From the NCBI RefSeq assembly GCF_011881725.1, contig NZ_JAATUR010000017.1:1-64000 (forward strand): a DNA stretch of 64,000 nucleotides, given 5' to 3'. The notes below the pieces were generated by a model. That model did not search any database, had not been told where the DNA came from, and saw only the letters and a program-made list of their open reading frames with translations. Position numbers and translations under genes: made by a program. This document shows, piece by piece, positions 10,679 to 21,520 of this stretch (within the stretch, counting starts at the first letter, position 1; the number at the start of each line of letters is the position of its first letter). Origin of the DNA: Escherichia coli. GTDB taxonomy: Bacteria; Pseudomonadota; Gammaproteobacteria; Enterobacterales; Enterobacteriaceae.

Positions 10679-11727
10679 ATCGACACACTTTTAATTTGCG
10701 CGTACAGCCACAGGCCAGGTTTGATCGCCAGTTCATCCCTGGCCCACGGGCTTATTCGTGCCCACAGGTTTTTTCCGCCGACTTCCAGTTCAACTTCCAC
10801 CTGACCGTTGTCATCATAGCTATTGACCACTTTTGCGCGCAGCACATTGCGGATACTGGTTTGCTGCGGTGGTTGTAAAACCAAAGAAACATCAGAGGCC
10901 TGGATGCGGATACGTAGCGCGGCTTGTAGCGGTTCATCCAGCTTATTGACCCACAAATGTTGATCGCCCAGCGCCAGCGCGGTCATCGCGTAACGCGGAT
11001 GATGTTCCAGTACCGTTACTTTCAGAATGCTGCTTTGTTGCTCTTTCGGCAACCACGGATTCATCACGCTACTGCCCCAGACTTCTTCCAGCGCACCAAA
11101 CGCTTTCACCTGGCCGTTTTCCAGTACCATCACTCGGTCTGCCAGATGAAGGATCTCATCCAGCGAATGGCTGACATACAGCATCGGAATGTTAATTTCC
11201 CGCGTCAGACGTTGCAGATAAGGCAGCAGTTCGCGTTTACGCGGAATATCCAGCGATGCCAGCGGCTCGTCCAGCAACAGCAATTCCGGAGCTGTCAACA
11301 AAGCCCGACCAATCGCCACGCGCTGTTTTTCGCCCCCGGAAAGACTCCCTGGTAAACGGTCAAGTAACGGTTCAATGCCTAAAAGCGCCACCAGCTTATC
11401 AAACTGATCGACCATGCTTTTCGCCATGCCATAGCGCAGATTGCCGCGAACTTTGTAATGTGGAAACAACCGCGCATCCTGAAACACATAGCCAACGCGA
11501 CGCTTTTCCGGCGTCAGGCAGATACCTTTTTCAGCGTCATTTAATACCCGACCATTGAGGACAATCCGCCCTTTTTGCGGACGTGTCAGTCCACTGATGG
11601 CGTTAATCAGCGAGGTTTTTCCGGCCCCGGAGACGCCAAAAATGGCGGTGATACCATTAGCGGGCAGCGTTTCATTAATGGTCAGGCAATGGTTGCCTAA
11701 TGTCTGGGAAAAGTTCAGTTCCAGCAT
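10669..11727 (-). CDS. modC: Molybdate ABC transporter ATPase ModC
   Basis: This 352-residue protein powers molybdate import together with ModA and ModB. The ATPase domain shows Walker [10 protein letters not shown] (31-39), the signature LSGGEKQ (129-135) and Walker B LLLLDEP (149-155). A C-terminal Mop-like oxyanion-binding domain covers about 290-352. It lies two bases after modB in the modABC operon, and the last gene's stop abuts ybhA. Length and sequence match E. coli ModC. Confidence 0.97.
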   Translation of the reverse strand: MLELNFSQTLGNHCLTINETLPANGITAIFGVSGAGKTSLINAISGLTRPQKGRIVLNGRVLNDAEKGICLTPEKRRVGYVFQDARLFPHYKVRGNLRYGMAKSMVDQFDKLVALLGIEPLLDRLPGSLSGGEKQRVAIGRALLTAPELLLLDEPLASLDIPRKRELLPYLQRLTREINIPMLYVSHSLDEILHLADRVMVLENGQVKAFGALEEVWGSSVMNPWLPKEQQSSILKVTVLEHHPRYAMTALALGDQHLWVNKLDEPLQAALRIRIQASDVSLVLQPPQQTSIRNVLRAKVVNSYDDNGQVEVELEVGGKNLWARISPWARDELAIKPGLWLYAQIKSVSITA

Positions 11728-11729
11728 GG

Positions 11730-12419
11730 TTATCGCCCCGCCCGCTCACGGCTGATTCTGGCCAGCCATTCTGAAATCAACAGGGAGATCATCGCCAGCG
11801 CAATAGAGATAATGCACAATCTCGCCGCGCCGCTTTCACCGCCGGGGGTCTGGATCAGGGTATACATGGCAGAAGGAATGGTCCGCGTTTCGCCAGGAAT
11901 GTTCGACACAAAGGTGATAGTTGCGCCAAATTCACCAAGCGAACGAGCGAATGCCAGTACTGTACCGACAATAATTCCCGGCAAGGTCAGCGGCAACGTG
12001 ATAGTAAAGAAAACGCGCCAGCGTCCGGCACCCAATGTTCTTGCGGCCTGTTCCAGTTTGACATCAACCCCTTCCAGGGCCAGACGAATTGCCCGCACCA
12101 TCAGCGGAAAAGACATGACGGCGGCAGCGAGAACCGCGCCGCGCCAGCTAAAGGCGAAGGTAATGCCAAACCAGTCATACAGGCGTTCGCCGATAAATCC
12201 GCGTCGTCCCATAGACACTAACAGCAAGTAGCCAACGACCACGGGCGGTAACACCAGCGGTAGGTGCAGTACGCTATCGAGCAGAGCTTTGCCCGGAAAT
12301 GTGCAACGCACCAGTAACCAGGCAAAAAAGATCCCAAACGGCAGGCTAAACAGCACAGCCAGGGAAGACACTTTCAGGCTTAGTAAAACCGCCTGCCATT
12401 CTGGATCAGTCAGTATCAT
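11730..12419 (-). CDS. modB: Molybdate ABC transporter permease ModB
   Basis: A 229-residue inner-membrane permease with about five membrane segments. The EAA loop ([21 protein letters not shown], about 142-162) contacts ModC. It forms the channel through which ModA-bound molybdate passes. Its start overlaps the modA stop by one base, and modC follows after two bases, so translation is probably coupled. Length equals K-12 ModB. Confidence 0.96.
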   Translation of the reverse strand: MILTDPEWQAVLLSLKVSSLAVLFSLPFGIFFAWLLVRCTFPGKALLDSVLHLPLVLPPVVVGYLLLVSMGRRGFIGERLYDWFGITFAFSWRGAVLAAAVMSFPLMVRAIRLALEGVDVKLEQAARTLGAGRWRVFFTITLPLTLPGIIVGTVLAFARSLGEFGATITFVSNIPGETRTIPSAMYTLIQTPGGESGAARLCIISIALAMISLLISEWLARISRERAGR

Positions 12420-13192
12420 TACTTAGTTGTAAATCCGTAACGTTTAAAGATTTCCGCTGCCTGCGGTCCTTTCAAATAATCGTAAAATGCTTTCACCGTG
12501 GCGGTGTTATGCCCTTCCACGACAGCAACCGGATATTCTACTTTTTTATGTGAATCTTCCGGGAAAGTGGCAACCACTTTTACCCCTTTGCTGGCAACCG
12601 CGTCAGAACCGTAGACAATGCCCAGCGGCGCTTCATTGCGTTCGACCAGCGCCAACGCCCCACGAACATCTTCCGCCGGAGCCAGTTTCGGGGAGAGCGT
12701 ATCCCATGCACCCAATTTTTGCAGTGCTTCTTTCGCATAAATGCCAGCAGGAACATGTTCCGGATCGCCAACCGCCAGGCGACCGCCATTCAGCAGGGTA
12801 GTCCAGTTAGTTTTGCTGTCGATGGTAAATTCTTTCTGTGCGCTGGCTTTCGGTGCTACAACGACCAGGCTATTGCCGAGCAATGTCTGACGCGTGGCGG
12901 TATCGATCGCTTTTTTATCAACCGCATAATCCATCCATTTCTGATCGGCAGAGATAAACAGATCAGCCGGCGCGCCAGCTTCAATCTGACGGACCAGAGT
13001 GGAAGACGAGGCGAAAGAAGAAACTACATCCACACCTTTCTCTTTTTTATACTGCGTAGCAATGTCCTGCATTGCGTTAGTCAGCGATGCTGCCGCAAAA
13101 ACCGTGATTTTTCCTTCATCCGCCAACGCATTGCCAGCAACAGTGATAGAGAGTGCCGCTCCGGCAAACAGATTTAACCATTTACGCGCCAT
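12419..13192 (-). CDS. modA: Periplasmic molybdate-binding protein ModA
   Basis: A 257-residue binding protein. Residues 1-24 are a Sec signal peptide ending in NALA before DEGK. The mature part binds molybdate or tungstate through serine, alanine and tyrosine contacts (FAAASLTNAM, SFASSSTLVRQI). It is the first gene of modABC. A ModE-type operator lies 20-43 bases upstream of its start, so expression should be shut off when molybdate is plentiful. Confidence 0.97.
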   Translation of the reverse strand: MARKWLNLFAGAALSITVAGNALADEGKITVFAAASLTNAMQDIATQYKKEKGVDVVSSFASSSTLVRQIEAGAPADLFISADQKWMDYAVDKKAIDTATRQTLLGNSLVVVAPKASAQKEFTIDSKTNWTTLLNGGRLAVGDPEHVPAGIYAKEALQKLGAWDTLSPKLAPAEDVRGALALVERNEAPLGIVYGSDAVASKGVKVVATFPEDSHKKVEYPVAVVEGHNTATVKAFYDYLKGPQAAEIFKRYGFTTK

Positions 13193-13211
13193 TTGAAACC
13201 CCTTTATATAA

Positions 13212-13235
13212 CGTTATGTAGGCGTCAATATAACG
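13212..13235 (-). promoter_or_regulatory. ModE operator at the modABC promoter
   Basis: The inverted arms CGTTAT and ATAACG are separated by 12 bases just before modA, within the AT-rich sequence 13204-13236. This matches the known ModE-molybdate operator overlapping the modA start region in E. coli. The modE gene itself lies 0.4 kb away in the other direction. Confidence 0.8.
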
Positions 13236-13320
13236 GTAAGTTCAGAATTTTCCCAGCAGTTATTGTTAACCTTTGAGAGGTAGATAGTAAAAATATCGGC
13301 AGGAAAAGCAGGAAGTTGAG

Positions 13321-13350
13321 AAAAAGAAAATGCCCGACCAGGCGGGCATT
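13321..13350 (-). terminator. Terminator after acrZ
   Basis: On the minus strand the stem GCCCGCC-TGG-TCGGGC, extended by AAT/ATT, is followed by a run rich in T (TTTTCTTTTT). It lies just past the acrZ stop and ends the acrZ transcript before the modA promoter region. Confidence 0.8.
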
Positions 13351-13357
13351 CAGAGAA

Positions 13358-13633
<276 letters not shown>

Positions 13634-13635
13634 TT

Positions 13636-14424
13636 ATGCAGGCCGAAATCCTTCTCACCCTTAAGCTCCAACAAAAATTATTCGCCGACCCGCGCCGCAT
13701 TTCGCTACTAAAACACATCGCGCTTTCCGGTTCCATCAGCCAGGGCGCGAAAGATGCCGGTATCAGCTATAAAAGCGCCTGGGATGCCATTAACGAGATG
13801 AATCAGTTGAGTGAGCATACGTTGGTTGAGCGCGCCACGGGCGGAAAAGGCGGTGGTGGTGCGGTACTGACTCGTTACGGTCAGCGACTGATTCAGCTTT
13901 ATGATTTACTGGCCCAAATCCAGCAAAAAGCCTTTGATGTGTTAAGTGACGATGATGCTCTGCCGTTGAATAGCCTGCTGGCAGCCATCTCACGCTTTTC
14001 ACTACAAACCAGCGCCCGTAACCAATGGTTCGGCACCATAACCGCCCGCGATCATGATGACGTTCAGCAACATGTTGATGTATTACTGGCAGACGGTAAA
14101 ACGCGTCTGAAAGTCGCGATTACTGCACAAAGCGGCGCGCGTCTGGGACTGGATGAAGGCAAAGAAGTATTGGTTCTGCTTAAAGCGCCGTGGGTAGGTA
14201 TTACACAGGATGATTCAGTCGCGCAAAACGCCGACAACCAATTGCCAGGCATTATTAGTCATATCGAGCGCGGCGCGGAGCAGTGCGAAGTATTAATGTC
14301 GCTACCCGACGGGCAAACCCTGTGCGCCACAGTACCGGTAAATGAAGCGACTTCTCTTGAGCAAGGGCAGAATGTCACGGCTTACTTTAATGCCGACCGC
14401 GTGATTATCGCCACGCTGTGCTAA
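13636..14424 (+). CDS. modE: Molybdate-responsive regulator ModE
   Basis: A 262-residue regulator. The N-terminal winged helix-turn-helix (about 20-85, with SGSISQGAKDAGISYKSAWD) is followed by two tandem Mop domains that bind molybdate (starting near SARNQWFGTITARD and near QLPGIISHIERG). With molybdate bound it represses modABC and activates molybdoenzyme genes. modF follows after 67 bases. Length and sequence match E. coli ModE. Confidence 0.96.
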   Translation: MQAEILLTLKLQQKLFADPRRISLLKHIALSGSISQGAKDAGISYKSAWDAINEMNQLSEHTLVERATGGKGGGGAVLTRYGQRLIQLYDLLAQIQQKAFDVLSDDDALPLNSLLAAISRFSLQTSARNQWFGTITARDHDDVQQHVDVLLADGKTRLKVAITAQSGARLGLDEGKEVLVLLKAPWVGITQDDSVAQNADNQLPGIISHIERGAEQCEVLMSLPDGQTLCATVPVNEATSLEQGQNVTAYFNADRVIIATLC

Positions 14425-14491
14425 GCGTGTTGACAATTTGTTATGAAACACGTATCCCTGTCAGTAATCGCTGCAAAAAATGGGATACAAA

Positions 14492-15964
14492 ATGTCATCG
14501 TTGCAAATTTCGCAAGGCACGTTTCGTCTTAGCGACATAAAAACGCTGCAATTGCCTCAGATTACGTTAAATGCGGGTGATAGTTGGGCGTTTGTCGGTT
14601 CAAATGGTAGCGGGAAGTCGGCGTTGGCCCGCGCGCTGGCAGGTGAACTTCCACTTTTGAAAGGTGAACGCCAAAACCAGTTTTCCCATATCACGCGTCT
14701 CTCCTTCGAGCAATTGCAGAAACTCGTCAGCGACGAATGGCAGCGGAATAACACCGATATGCTTAGTCCGGGCGAAGATGACACCGGGCGCACGACGGCT
14801 GAGATCATTCAGGATGAAGTTAAAGATGTACAACGTTGCACGGAACTGGCGCAGCAGTTTGGCATTACCGCCCTCCTCGACCGACGCTTTAAATACCTTT
14901 CCACTGGCGAGACGCGTAAAACCCTGCTCTGTCAGGCGCTGATGTCAGATCCTGACTTATTGATTCTTGATGAACCGTTCGATGGCCTTGATGTTGCCTC
15001 ACGTCAGCAACTGGCAGAACTGCTCGCCTCGTTACATCAGTCCGGAATTACTCTGGTACTGGTGCTCAATCGCTTCGATGAGATCCCGGAATTTGTCCAG
15101 TTTGCTGGTGTACTGGCGGATTGCACGTTAGCGGAAACGGGTGCTAAAGAGGAATTACTCCAGCAGGCACTCGTCGCGCAACTTGCACACAGTGAACGGC
15201 TTGATGGTGTACAACTGCCGGAGCCGGATGAGCCTTCAGCACGTCACGCCTTATCCGCCAGCGAACCGCGCATAGTGCTGAACAATGGCGTGGTTTCTTA
15301 TAACGATCGCCCCATTCTCAATAACCTTAGCTGGCAGGTGAATCCTGGCGAACACTGGCAAATTGTCGGGCCAAATGGTGCGGGAAAATCAACGTTATTA
15401 AGCCTGATTACTGGCGATCATCCGCAAGGTTACAGCAACGATTTAACGCTTTTCGGGCGACGTCGCGGCAGCGGTGAAACCATCTGGGATATCAAAAAAC
15501 ATATCGGTTACGTCAGCAGCAGTTTGCATCTGGATTACCGTGTCAGCACGACCGTGCGTAACGTGATCCTTTCCGGGTATTTTGATTCGATTGGTATTTA
15601 TCAGGCCGTTTCAGATCGCCAGCAAAAGCTGGTGCAGCAGTGGCTGGATATTCTTGGTATTGATAAACGCACGGCAGACGCCCCTTTCCATAGCCTTTCC
15701 TGGGGACAGCAACGTCTGGCATTGATCGTCCGCGCACTGGTGAAGCATCCCACATTGCTTATTCTCGATGAACCATTGCAAGGCCTGGACCCGCTAAATC
15801 GCCAGCTTATCCGCCGTTTTGTTGATGTGCTGATTAGTGAAGGTGAAACGCAATTGTTATTTGTTTCGCACCACGCTGAAGATGCGCCTGCTTGCATTAC
15901 CCATCGTCTGGAGTTCGTGCCGGACAGTGAACTCTATCGTTATGCACTGACAAAAATAAACTAA
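14492..15964 (+). CDS. modF: Double-domain ABC ATPase ModF
   Basis: A 490-residue protein with two fused ATPase domains and no membrane part. Walker A motifs are GSNGSGKS (36-43) and GPNGAGKST (near 290). Signature and Walker B regions are seen in both halves (LSTGETRK with LLILDEPFDGLD; LSWGQQR with LLILDEPLQGLD). Its exact function is not established; it is named from linkage to modE. I chose the ATG at 14492, preceded by GGGATACAAA, giving the K-12 length; an in-frame ATG four codons earlier is possible. Confidence 0.94.
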   Translation: MSSLQISQGTFRLSDIKTLQLPQITLNAGDSWAFVGSNGSGKSALARALAGELPLLKGERQNQFSHITRLSFEQLQKLVSDEWQRNNTDMLSPGEDDTGRTTAEIIQDEVKDVQRCTELAQQFGITALLDRRFKYLSTGETRKTLLCQALMSDPDLLILDEPFDGLDVASRQQLAELLASLHQSGITLVLVLNRFDEIPEFVQFAGVLADCTLAETGAKEELLQQALVAQLAHSERLDGVQLPEPDEPSARHALSASEPRIVLNNGVVSYNDRPILNNLSWQVNPGEHWQIVGPNGAGKSTLLSLITGDHPQGYSNDLTLFGRRRGSGETIWDIKKHIGYVSSSLHLDYRVSTTVRNVILSGYFDSIGIYQAVSDRQQKLVQQWLDILGIDKRTADAPFHSLSWGQQRLALIVRALVKHPTLLILDEPLQGLDPLNRQLIRRFVDVLISEGETQLLFVSHHAEDAPACITHRLEFVPDSELYRYALTKIN

Positions 15965-15981
15965 GTTGTGATCCTGACGGT

Positions 15982-16012
15982 GCCGGATGTGGCATAAACG
16001 CCTTCTCCGGCC
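15982..16012. repeat. REP unit between modF and galE
   Basis: A single REP-type palindrome (gccggatgtggcataaacgc followed by ccttctccggcc) sits shortly after the modF stop. It can fold into a stem-loop and mark the 3' end of the modF transcript. Confidence 0.75.
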
Positions 16013-16129
16013 TTCGGTTCGATACCTGTAGGCATGAAAACGCCCCTTTTTTCAGATAAAAAGCGCAATCATTCACAAACCCTCTGTTTTATAATCACTT
16101 CATCGCACATAAAAGCGGGCTAAATTCTT

Positions 16130-16145
16130 GTGTAAACGATTCCAC
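16130..16145 (+). promoter_or_regulatory. External gal operator OE
   Basis: GTGTAAACGATTCCAC is the known gal external operator bound by GalR and GalS. Together with the internal operator at 16243-16258 it allows a HU-assisted DNA loop that shuts both gal promoters. Confidence 0.9.
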
Positions 16146-16148
16146 TAA

Positions 16149-16191
16149 TTTATTCCATGTCACACTTTTCGCATCTTTGTTATGCTATGGT
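16149..16191 (+). promoter_or_regulatory. gal promoters P1 and P2 with CRP site
   Basis: The CRP site is TTTATTCCATGTCACA at 16149-16164 (TGTGAC on the minus strand). The two overlapping -10 elements are TATGCT (16181-16186, P2) and TATGGT (16186-16191, P1). They are five bases apart, as in the known E. coli gal control region. CRP-cAMP activates P1 and represses P2. Confidence 0.9.
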
Positions 16192-16223
16192 TATTTCATA
16201 CCATAAGCCTAATGGAGCGAATT

Positions 16224-17240
16224 ATGAGAGTTCTGGTTACCGGTGGTAGCGGTTACATTGGAAGTCATACCTGTGTGCAATTACTGCAAAACGGTCATGA
16301 TGTCATCATTCTTGATAACCTCTGTAACAGTAAGCGCAGCGTACTGCCTGTTATCGAGCGTTTAGGCGGCAAACATCCGACGTTTATTGAAGGCGATATC
16401 CGTAATGAAGCGTTGATGACCGAGATCCTGCACGATCACGCTATCGATACCGTGATCCACTTCGCCGGGCTAAAAGCCGTTGGCGAGTCAGTACAAAAAC
16501 CGCTGGAATATTACGACAACAACGTCAACGGTACTCTGCGTCTGATTAGCGCCATGCGCGCCGCTAACGTCAAAAACTTTATTTTTAGCTCCTCCGCCAC
16601 CGTTTATGGCGATCAGCCCAAAATTCCATACGTTGAAAGCTTCCCGACCGGTACACCGCAAAGCCCTTACGGTAAAAGCAAGTTGATGGTGGAACAGATC
16701 CTCACCGACCTGCAAAAAGCCCAGCCTGACTGGAGCATTGCCCTGCTGCGCTACTTCAACCCGGTTGGCGCGCATCCGTCGGGCGATATGGGCGAAGATC
16801 CGCAAGGCATTCCGAATAACCTGATGCCGTACATTGCCCAGGTTGCTGTGGGCCGTCGCGACTCTCTGGCTATTTTTGGTAACGATTATCCGACCGAAGA
16901 TGGCACTGGCGTGCGTGATTACATTCACGTAATGGACCTGGCGGATGGTCATGTCGTGGCGATGGAAAAACTGGCGAACAAGCCTGGCGTACACATTTAC
17001 AACCTCGGCGCTGGCGTAGGTAGCAGTGTGCTGGACGTGGTTAATGCCTTCAGCAAAGCCTGCGGCAAACCGGTTAACTATCATTTTGCACCACGTCGCG
17101 CGGGCGACCTTCCGGCCTACTGGGCGGACGCCAGCAAAGCCGACCGCGAACTGAACTGGCGCGTAACGCGCACACTCGATGAAATGGCGCAGGACACCTG
17201 GCACTGGCAGTCACGCCATCCACAGGGATATCCCGATTAA
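16224..17240 (+). CDS. galE: UDP-glucose 4-epimerase GalE
   Basis: A 338-residue SDR-type enzyme that interconverts UDP-galactose and UDP-glucose with bound NAD. The nucleotide motif TGGSGYIGSH lies at 7-16. The catalytic Ser is in SSSATVYG and the Tyr-Lys pair in SPYGKSK. The ATG at 16224 follows GGAG at correct spacing and gives the known length; the open frame extends 14 codons upstream into the promoter. It is first in galETKM, ten bases before galT, and its early codons hold the internal operator. Confidence 0.98.
   Translation: MRVLVTGGSGYIGSHTCVQLLQNGHDVIILDNLCNSKRSVLPVIERLGGKHPTFIEGDIRNEALMTEILHDHAIDTVIHFAGLKAVGESVQKPLEYYDNNVNGTLRLISAMRAANVKNFIFSSSATVYGDQPKIPYVESFPTGTPQSPYGKSKLMVEQILTDLQKAQPDWSIALLRYFNPVGAHPSGDMGEDPQGIPNNLMPYIAQVAVGRRDSLAIFGNDYPTEDGTGVRDYIHVMDLADGHVVAMEKLANKPGVHIYNLGAGVGSSVLDVVNAFSKACGKPVNYHFAPRRAGDLPAYWADASKADRELNWRVTRTLDEMAQDTWHWQSRHPQGYPD
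16243..16258 (+). promoter_or_regulatory. Internal gal operator OI inside galE
   Basis: GTGGTAGCGGTTACAT lies in codons 7-12 of galE and matches the known GalR/GalS internal operator. It is 113 bases from OE centre to centre, the spacing needed for the repression loop. Confidence 0.9.
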
Positions 17241-17249
17241 GGAACGACC

Positions 17250-18296
17250 ATGACGCAATTTAATCCCGTTGATCATCCACATCGCCGCTATAACCCGCTC
17301 ACCGGGCAATGGATTCTGGTTTCACCGCACCGCGCTAAGCGCCCCTGGCAGGGGGCGCAGGAAACGCCCGTTAAACAGGTGTTGCCCGCGCACGATCCAG
17401 ATTGCTTCCTCTGCGCAGGTAATGTGCGGGTTACAGGCGATAAAAACCCCGATTACACCGGGACTTACGTCTTTACCAATGACTTTGCGGCGCTGATGTC
17501 CGACACGCCAGACGCGCCGGAAAGCAACGATCCTCTGATGCGTTGCCAGAGTGCGCGCGGCACCAGTCGGGTGATCTGCTTTTCACCGGATCACAGTAAA
17601 ACGCTGCCAGAGTTAAGCGTTGCCGCACTGACGGAAATCGTCAAAACATGGCAAGAGCAAACCGCAGAGCTGGGAAAAACGTATCCGTGGGTGCAGGTGT
17701 TTGAAAACAAAGGTGCAGCGATGGGGTGCTCTAACCCACATCCACACGGTCAGGTTTGGGCAAACAGTTTCCTGCCTAACGAAGCCGGGCGTGAAGATCG
17801 CCTGCAAAAAGAATATTTCGCCGAACAGAAATCGCCAATGCTGGTGGATTATGTCCAGCGTGAACTGGCAGACGGTAGCCGTACCGTTGTCGAAACCGAA
17901 CACTGGTTAGCCGTAGTGCCTTACTGGGCTGCCTGGCCGTTCGAAACGCTGCTACTGCCTAAAGCCCACGTTTTGCGGATCACCGATTTGACCGATGCTC
18001 AGCGCAGCGATCTGGCGCTGGCGTTGAAAAAGTTGACCAGTCGTTATGACAACCTCTTCCAGTGTTCCTTCCCCTACTCTATGGGCTGGCACGGCGCGCC
18101 GTTTAATGGCGAAGAGAATCAGCACTGGCAGCTGCACGCGCACTTTTATCCACCTCTGTTGCGCTCCGCCACCGTCCGTAAATTTATGGTGGGTTATGAA
18201 ATGCTGGCAGAAACCCAGCGTGACCTGACGGCAGAACAGGCAGCAGAGCGTTTGCGCGCAGTCAGCGATATCCATTTTCGCGAATCCGGAGTGTAA
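17250..18296 (+). CDS. galT: Galactose-1-phosphate uridylyltransferase GalT
   Basis: A 348-residue enzyme of the HIT superfamily. It transfers UMP from UDP-glucose to galactose 1-phosphate. The active-site motif NPHPHGQ places the nucleophile at His166, with His164 beside it. Zinc ligands Cys52 and Cys55 (CFLC) are present. It is the second gene of galETKM, three bases before galK. Length and sequence match E. coli GalT. Confidence 0.98.
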   Translation: MTQFNPVDHPHRRYNPLTGQWILVSPHRAKRPWQGAQETPVKQVLPAHDPDCFLCAGNVRVTGDKNPDYTGTYVFTNDFAALMSDTPDAPESNDPLMRCQSARGTSRVICFSPDHSKTLPELSVAALTEIVKTWQEQTAELGKTYPWVQVFENKGAAMGCSNPHPHGQVWANSFLPNEAGREDRLQKEYFAEQKSPMLVDYVQRELADGSRTVVETEHWLAVVPYWAAWPFETLLLPKAHVLRITDLTDAQRSDLALALKKLTSRYDNLFQCSFPYSMGWHGAPFNGEENQHWQLHAHFYPPLLRSATVRKFMVGYEMLAETQRDLTAEQAAERLRAVSDIHFRESGV

Positions 18297-18299
18297 GAA

Positions 18300-19448
18300 A
18301 TGAGTCTGAAAGAAAAAACACAATCTCTGTTTGCCAACGCTTTTGGCTACCCTGCCACTCACACCATTCAGGCGCCTGGACGCGTGAATTTGATTGGCGA
18401 ACACACCGACTACAACGACGGTTTCGTTCTGCCCTGCGCGATTGATTATCAAACCGTGATCAGTTGTGCGCCGCGTGATGACCGCAAAATTCGCGTGATG
18501 GCGGCTGATTATGAAAATCAGATTGATGAGTTTTCCCTTGATGCGCCCATTGTCGCTCATGAAAACTATCAATGGGCTAATTACGTCCGTGGCGTAGTGA
18601 AACACCTGCAACTGCGTAACAACAGCTTCGGCGGCGTGGATATGGTGATCAGCGGCAACGTACCGCAAGGTGCAGGGTTAAGTTCTTCCGCTTCGCTGGA
18701 AGTGGCGGTCGGAACCGTGTTACAGCAGCTTTATCATCTGCCGCTGGACGGCGCGCAAATCGCGCTGAACGGTCAGGAAGCAGAAAACCAGTTCGTTGGC
18801 TGTAACTGCGGGATCATGGATCAGCTGATTTCCGCGCTGGGTAAGAAAGATCATGCCTTGCTGATCGATTGCCGCTCTCTGGGGACCAAAGCCGTTTCGA
18901 TGCCGAAAGGTGTGGCTGTCGTCATCATCAACAGTAACTTCAAACGCACTCTGGTCGGTAGCGAGTACAACACCCGTCGTGAACAGTGTGAAACCGGTGC
19001 GCGTTTCTTCCAGCAGCCAGCCCTGCGCGATGTCACCATTGAAGAGTTCAACGCCGTAGCACATGAACTGGACCCGATCGTCGCGAAACGCGTACGTCAT
19101 ATCCTGACCGAAAACGCGCGTACCGTTGAAGCTGCCAGCGCGCTGGAGCAAGGTGACCTGAAACGTATGGGCGAGTTAATGGCAGAGTCTCATGCCTCTA
19201 TGCGCGATGATTTCGAAATCACCGTACCGCAAATTGACACTCTGGTCGAAATCGTGAAAGCTGTGATTGGCGACAAAGGTGGCGTACGCATGACCGGTGG
19301 CGGATTTGGTGGCTGTATCGTCGCCTTGATTCCGGAGGAGCTGGTCCCTGCCGTACAGCAAGCTGTCGCTGAACAATATGAAGCAAAAACAGGAATTAAA
19401 GAGACTTTTTACGTTTGTAAACCATCACAAGGAGCAGGACAGTGCTGA
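18300..19448 (+). CDS. galK: Galactokinase GalK
   Basis: A 382-residue GHMP-family kinase that phosphorylates galactose at carbon 1. The galactokinase signature [15 protein letters not shown] lies near the N-terminus, the ATP loop [13 protein letters not shown] near 120, and a third motif GGGFGGC near the C-terminus. In E. coli the Spot 42 RNA pairs with the galK start region and lowers its translation relative to galET. The stop overlaps the galM start by seven bases. Confidence 0.98.
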   Translation: MSLKEKTQSLFANAFGYPATHTIQAPGRVNLIGEHTDYNDGFVLPCAIDYQTVISCAPRDDRKIRVMAADYENQIDEFSLDAPIVAHENYQWANYVRGVVKHLQLRNNSFGGVDMVISGNVPQGAGLSSSASLEVAVGTVLQQLYHLPLDGAQIALNGQEAENQFVGCNCGIMDQLISALGKKDHALLIDCRSLGTKAVSMPKGVAVVIINSNFKRTLVGSEYNTRREQCETGARFFQQPALRDVTIEEFNAVAHELDPIVAKRVRHILTENARTVEAASALEQGDLKRMGELMAESHASMRDDFEITVPQIDTLVEIVKAVIGDKGGVRMTGGGFGGCIVALIPEELVPAVQQAVAEQYEAKTGIKETFYVCKPSQGAGQC

Positions 19449-20482
19449 ACGAAACTCCCGCACTGGCACCCGATGGTCAGCCGTACCGACTGTTAACTTT
19501 GCGTAACAACGCAGGGATGGTAGTCACGCTGATGGACTGGGGTGCGACTTTACTTTCAACCCGTATTCCGCTTTCCGATGGCAGCGTCCGCGAGGCGTTG
19601 CTCGGCTGTGCCAGCCCGGAATGCTATCAGGATCAGGCCGCGTTTCTGGGGGCCTCTATTGGTCGTTATGCCAACCGTATCGCCAATAGCCGTTATACCT
19701 TTGACGGTGAAACCGTGACGCTTTCGCCAAGTCAGGGTGTTAACCAACTGCACGGCGGCCCGAAAGGGTTCGATAAACGCCGCTGGCAGATTGTGAACCA
19801 AAACGATCGTCAGGTGCTGTTTGCTCTGAGTTCAGAAGATGGCGATCAGGGTTTTCCGGGTAATCTCAGCGCGACGGTACAATATCTTCTGACCGACGAT
19901 AACCGTATCTCTATTACTTATCGCGCCACGGTTGATAAACCTTGCCCGGTGAATATGACGAATCACGTCTATTTCAACCTCGATGGCGAGCAGTCAGATG
20001 TACGTAATCACAAACTGCAAATTCTGGCTGACGAATATCTGCCCGTTGATGAAGGAGGCATTCCGCACGACGGCCTGAAATCTGTCGCCGGGACGTCTTT
20101 TGATTTCCGCAGCGCCAAAATCATCGCCAGTGAGTTTCTTGCCGACGACGATCAGCGCAAAGTGAAAGGTTACGATCACGCGTTCTTGTTGCAGGCCAAA
20201 GGCAATGGAAAGAAAGTGGCGGCGCATGTCTGGTCAGCAGATGAAAAATTGCAGCTGAAAGTCTACACCACCGCACCGGCTCTACAATTTTACTCCGGTA
20301 ACTTCCTCGGCGGCACGCCTTCGCGGGGAACTGAACCTTACGCTGACTGGCAAGGCCTGGCGCTGGAAAGCGAGTTTCTGCCTGACAGCCCGAACCATCC
20401 TGAATGGCCACAACCAGACTGCTTCTTACGCCCTGGCGAAGAGTATTCCAGCCTGACGGAATATCAGTTTATTGCTGAGTAA
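19442..20482 (+). CDS. galM: Galactose mutarotase GalM (aldose 1-epimerase)
   Basis: A 346-residue beta-sandwich enzyme that converts beta-galactose to the alpha form used by GalK. The catalytic regions [13 protein letters not shown] (His), TNHVYFNL (His) and [14 protein letters not shown] (Glu) are all present. Translation starts at GTG within the galK end, preceded by AAGGAGCAGGACA, so coupling is likely. It is the last gene of the operon and is followed by a terminator. Confidence 0.97.
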   Translation: MLNETPALAPDGQPYRLLTLRNNAGMVVTLMDWGATLLSTRIPLSDGSVREALLGCASPECYQDQAAFLGASIGRYANRIANSRYTFDGETVTLSPSQGVNQLHGGPKGFDKRRWQIVNQNDRQVLFALSSEDGDQGFPGNLSATVQYLLTDDNRISITYRATVDKPCPVNMTNHVYFNLDGEQSDVRNHKLQILADEYLPVDEGGIPHDGLKSVAGTSFDFRSAKIIASEFLADDDQRKVKGYDHAFLLQAKGNGKKVAAHVWSADEKLQLKVYTTAPALQFYSGNFLGGTPSRGTEPYADWQGLALESEFLPDSPNHPEWPQPDCFLRPGEEYSSLTEYQFIAE

Positions 20483-20487
20483 CTTTA

Positions 20488-20515
20488 AGCCCTCGTGATG
20501 AGGGCTTTCTCTTTT
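20488..20515 (+). terminator. Terminator of galETKM
   Basis: AGCCCTC-GTGAT-GAGGGCT is followed by TTCTCTTTT just after the galM stop, an intrinsic terminator ending the gal operon. Confidence 0.85.
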
Positions 20516-20641
20516 ATATTGCTCAAATCCGCAGCAAACACCGACATATTTGCAACTCAATATTCACAACAACCTTACACTGCGACACTATTTTCGCTAT
20601 GGTTATGCGTAAGCGTTGCTGTTACTTTATCACGGCAATAT

Positions 20642-20660
20642 AATGAGAATTATTATCATT
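20642..20660 (+). promoter_or_regulatory. Fur-box-like sequence upstream of gpmA
   Basis: AATGAGAATTATTATCATT resembles the 19-bp Fur consensus (GATAATGATAATCATTATC). It lies 26 bases before the gpmA start. Regulation of gpmA by Fur and iron has been reported in E. coli, which supports the call. Confidence 0.7.
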
Positions 20661-20685
20661 AAATAATGATTTGAGGAGTAAGTAT

Positions 20686-21438
20686 ATGGCTGTAACTAAG
20701 CTGGTTCTGGTTCGTCACGGCGAAAGCCAGTGGAACAAAGAAAACCGTTTCACCGGTTGGTACGACGTGGATCTGTCTGAGAAAGGCGTAAGCGAAGCAA
20801 AAGCAGCAGGCAAGCTGCTGAAAGAGGAAGGTTACAGCTTTGACTTCGCTTACACCTCTGTGCTGAAACGTGCTATCCATACCCTGTGGAATGTGCTGGA
20901 CGAACTGGATCAGGCATGGCTCCCCGTTGAGAAATCCTGGAAACTGAACGAACGTCACTACGGTGCGTTGCAGGGGCTGAACAAAGCAGAAACCGCTGAA
21001 AAATATGGCGACGAGCAGGTGAAACAGTGGCGTCGTGGTTTTGCGGTGACTCCGCCGGAACTGACTAAAGATGATGAGCGTTATCCGGGCCACGATCCGC
21101 GCTACGCGAAGCTGAGTGAGAAAGAACTGCCGTTGACTGAAAGCCTGGCTCTGACTATTGACCGCGTGATCCCTTACTGGAATGAAACCATTCTGCCGCG
21201 TATGAAGAGCGGTGAGCGCGTGATCGTCGCTGCACACGGTAACTCTCTGCGTGCGCTGGTGAAATATCTCGATAATATGAGCGAAGAAGAGATTCTTGAG
21301 CTGAATATCCCGACTGGCGTACCGCTGGTTTATGAATTCGACGAGAACTTCAAACCGCTGAAACGTTATTATCTGGGTAATGCTGACGAGATCGCGGCGA
21401 AAGCAGCGGCTGTTGCGAATCAGGGTAAAGCGAAATAA
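20686..21438 (+). CDS. gpmA: 2,3-bisphosphoglycerate-dependent phosphoglycerate mutase GpmA
   Basis: A 250-residue glycolytic enzyme interconverting 3- and 2-phosphoglycerate through a phosphohistidine. The motif [10 protein letters not shown] carries the phosphorylated His11, and AAHGNSLR near 184-191 carries the second catalytic His. The ATG at 20686 follows GAGGAGTAAGTAT; five upstream codons are open but not needed. It is transcribed alone with its own terminator. Length and sequence match E. coli GpmA. Confidence 0.97.
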   Translation: MAVTKLVLVRHGESQWNKENRFTGWYDVDLSEKGVSEAKAAGKLLKEEGYSFDFAYTSVLKRAIHTLWNVLDELDQAWLPVEKSWKLNERHYGALQGLNKAETAEKYGDEQVKQWRRGFAVTPPELTKDDERYPGHDPRYAKLSEKELPLTESLALTIDRVIPYWNETILPRMKSGERVIVAAHGNSLRALVKYLDNMSEEEILELNIPTGVPLVYEFDENFKPLKRYYLGNADEIAAKAAAVANQGKAK

Positions 21439-21460
21439 CGTAAATAGCTTTATAAATGAG

Positions 21461-21493
21461 AAAGCCGACTGCAAAGTGAGTCGGCTTTTTTAT
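21461..21493 (+). terminator. Terminator of gpmA
   Basis: AAAGCCGACT-GCAAAGTG-AGTCGGCTTTTTT forms a strong stem followed by a T run, 23 bases after the gpmA stop. Confidence 0.9.
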
Positions 21494-21520
21494 TGTTCGT
21501 TGCTAACAACGAAGCTCATT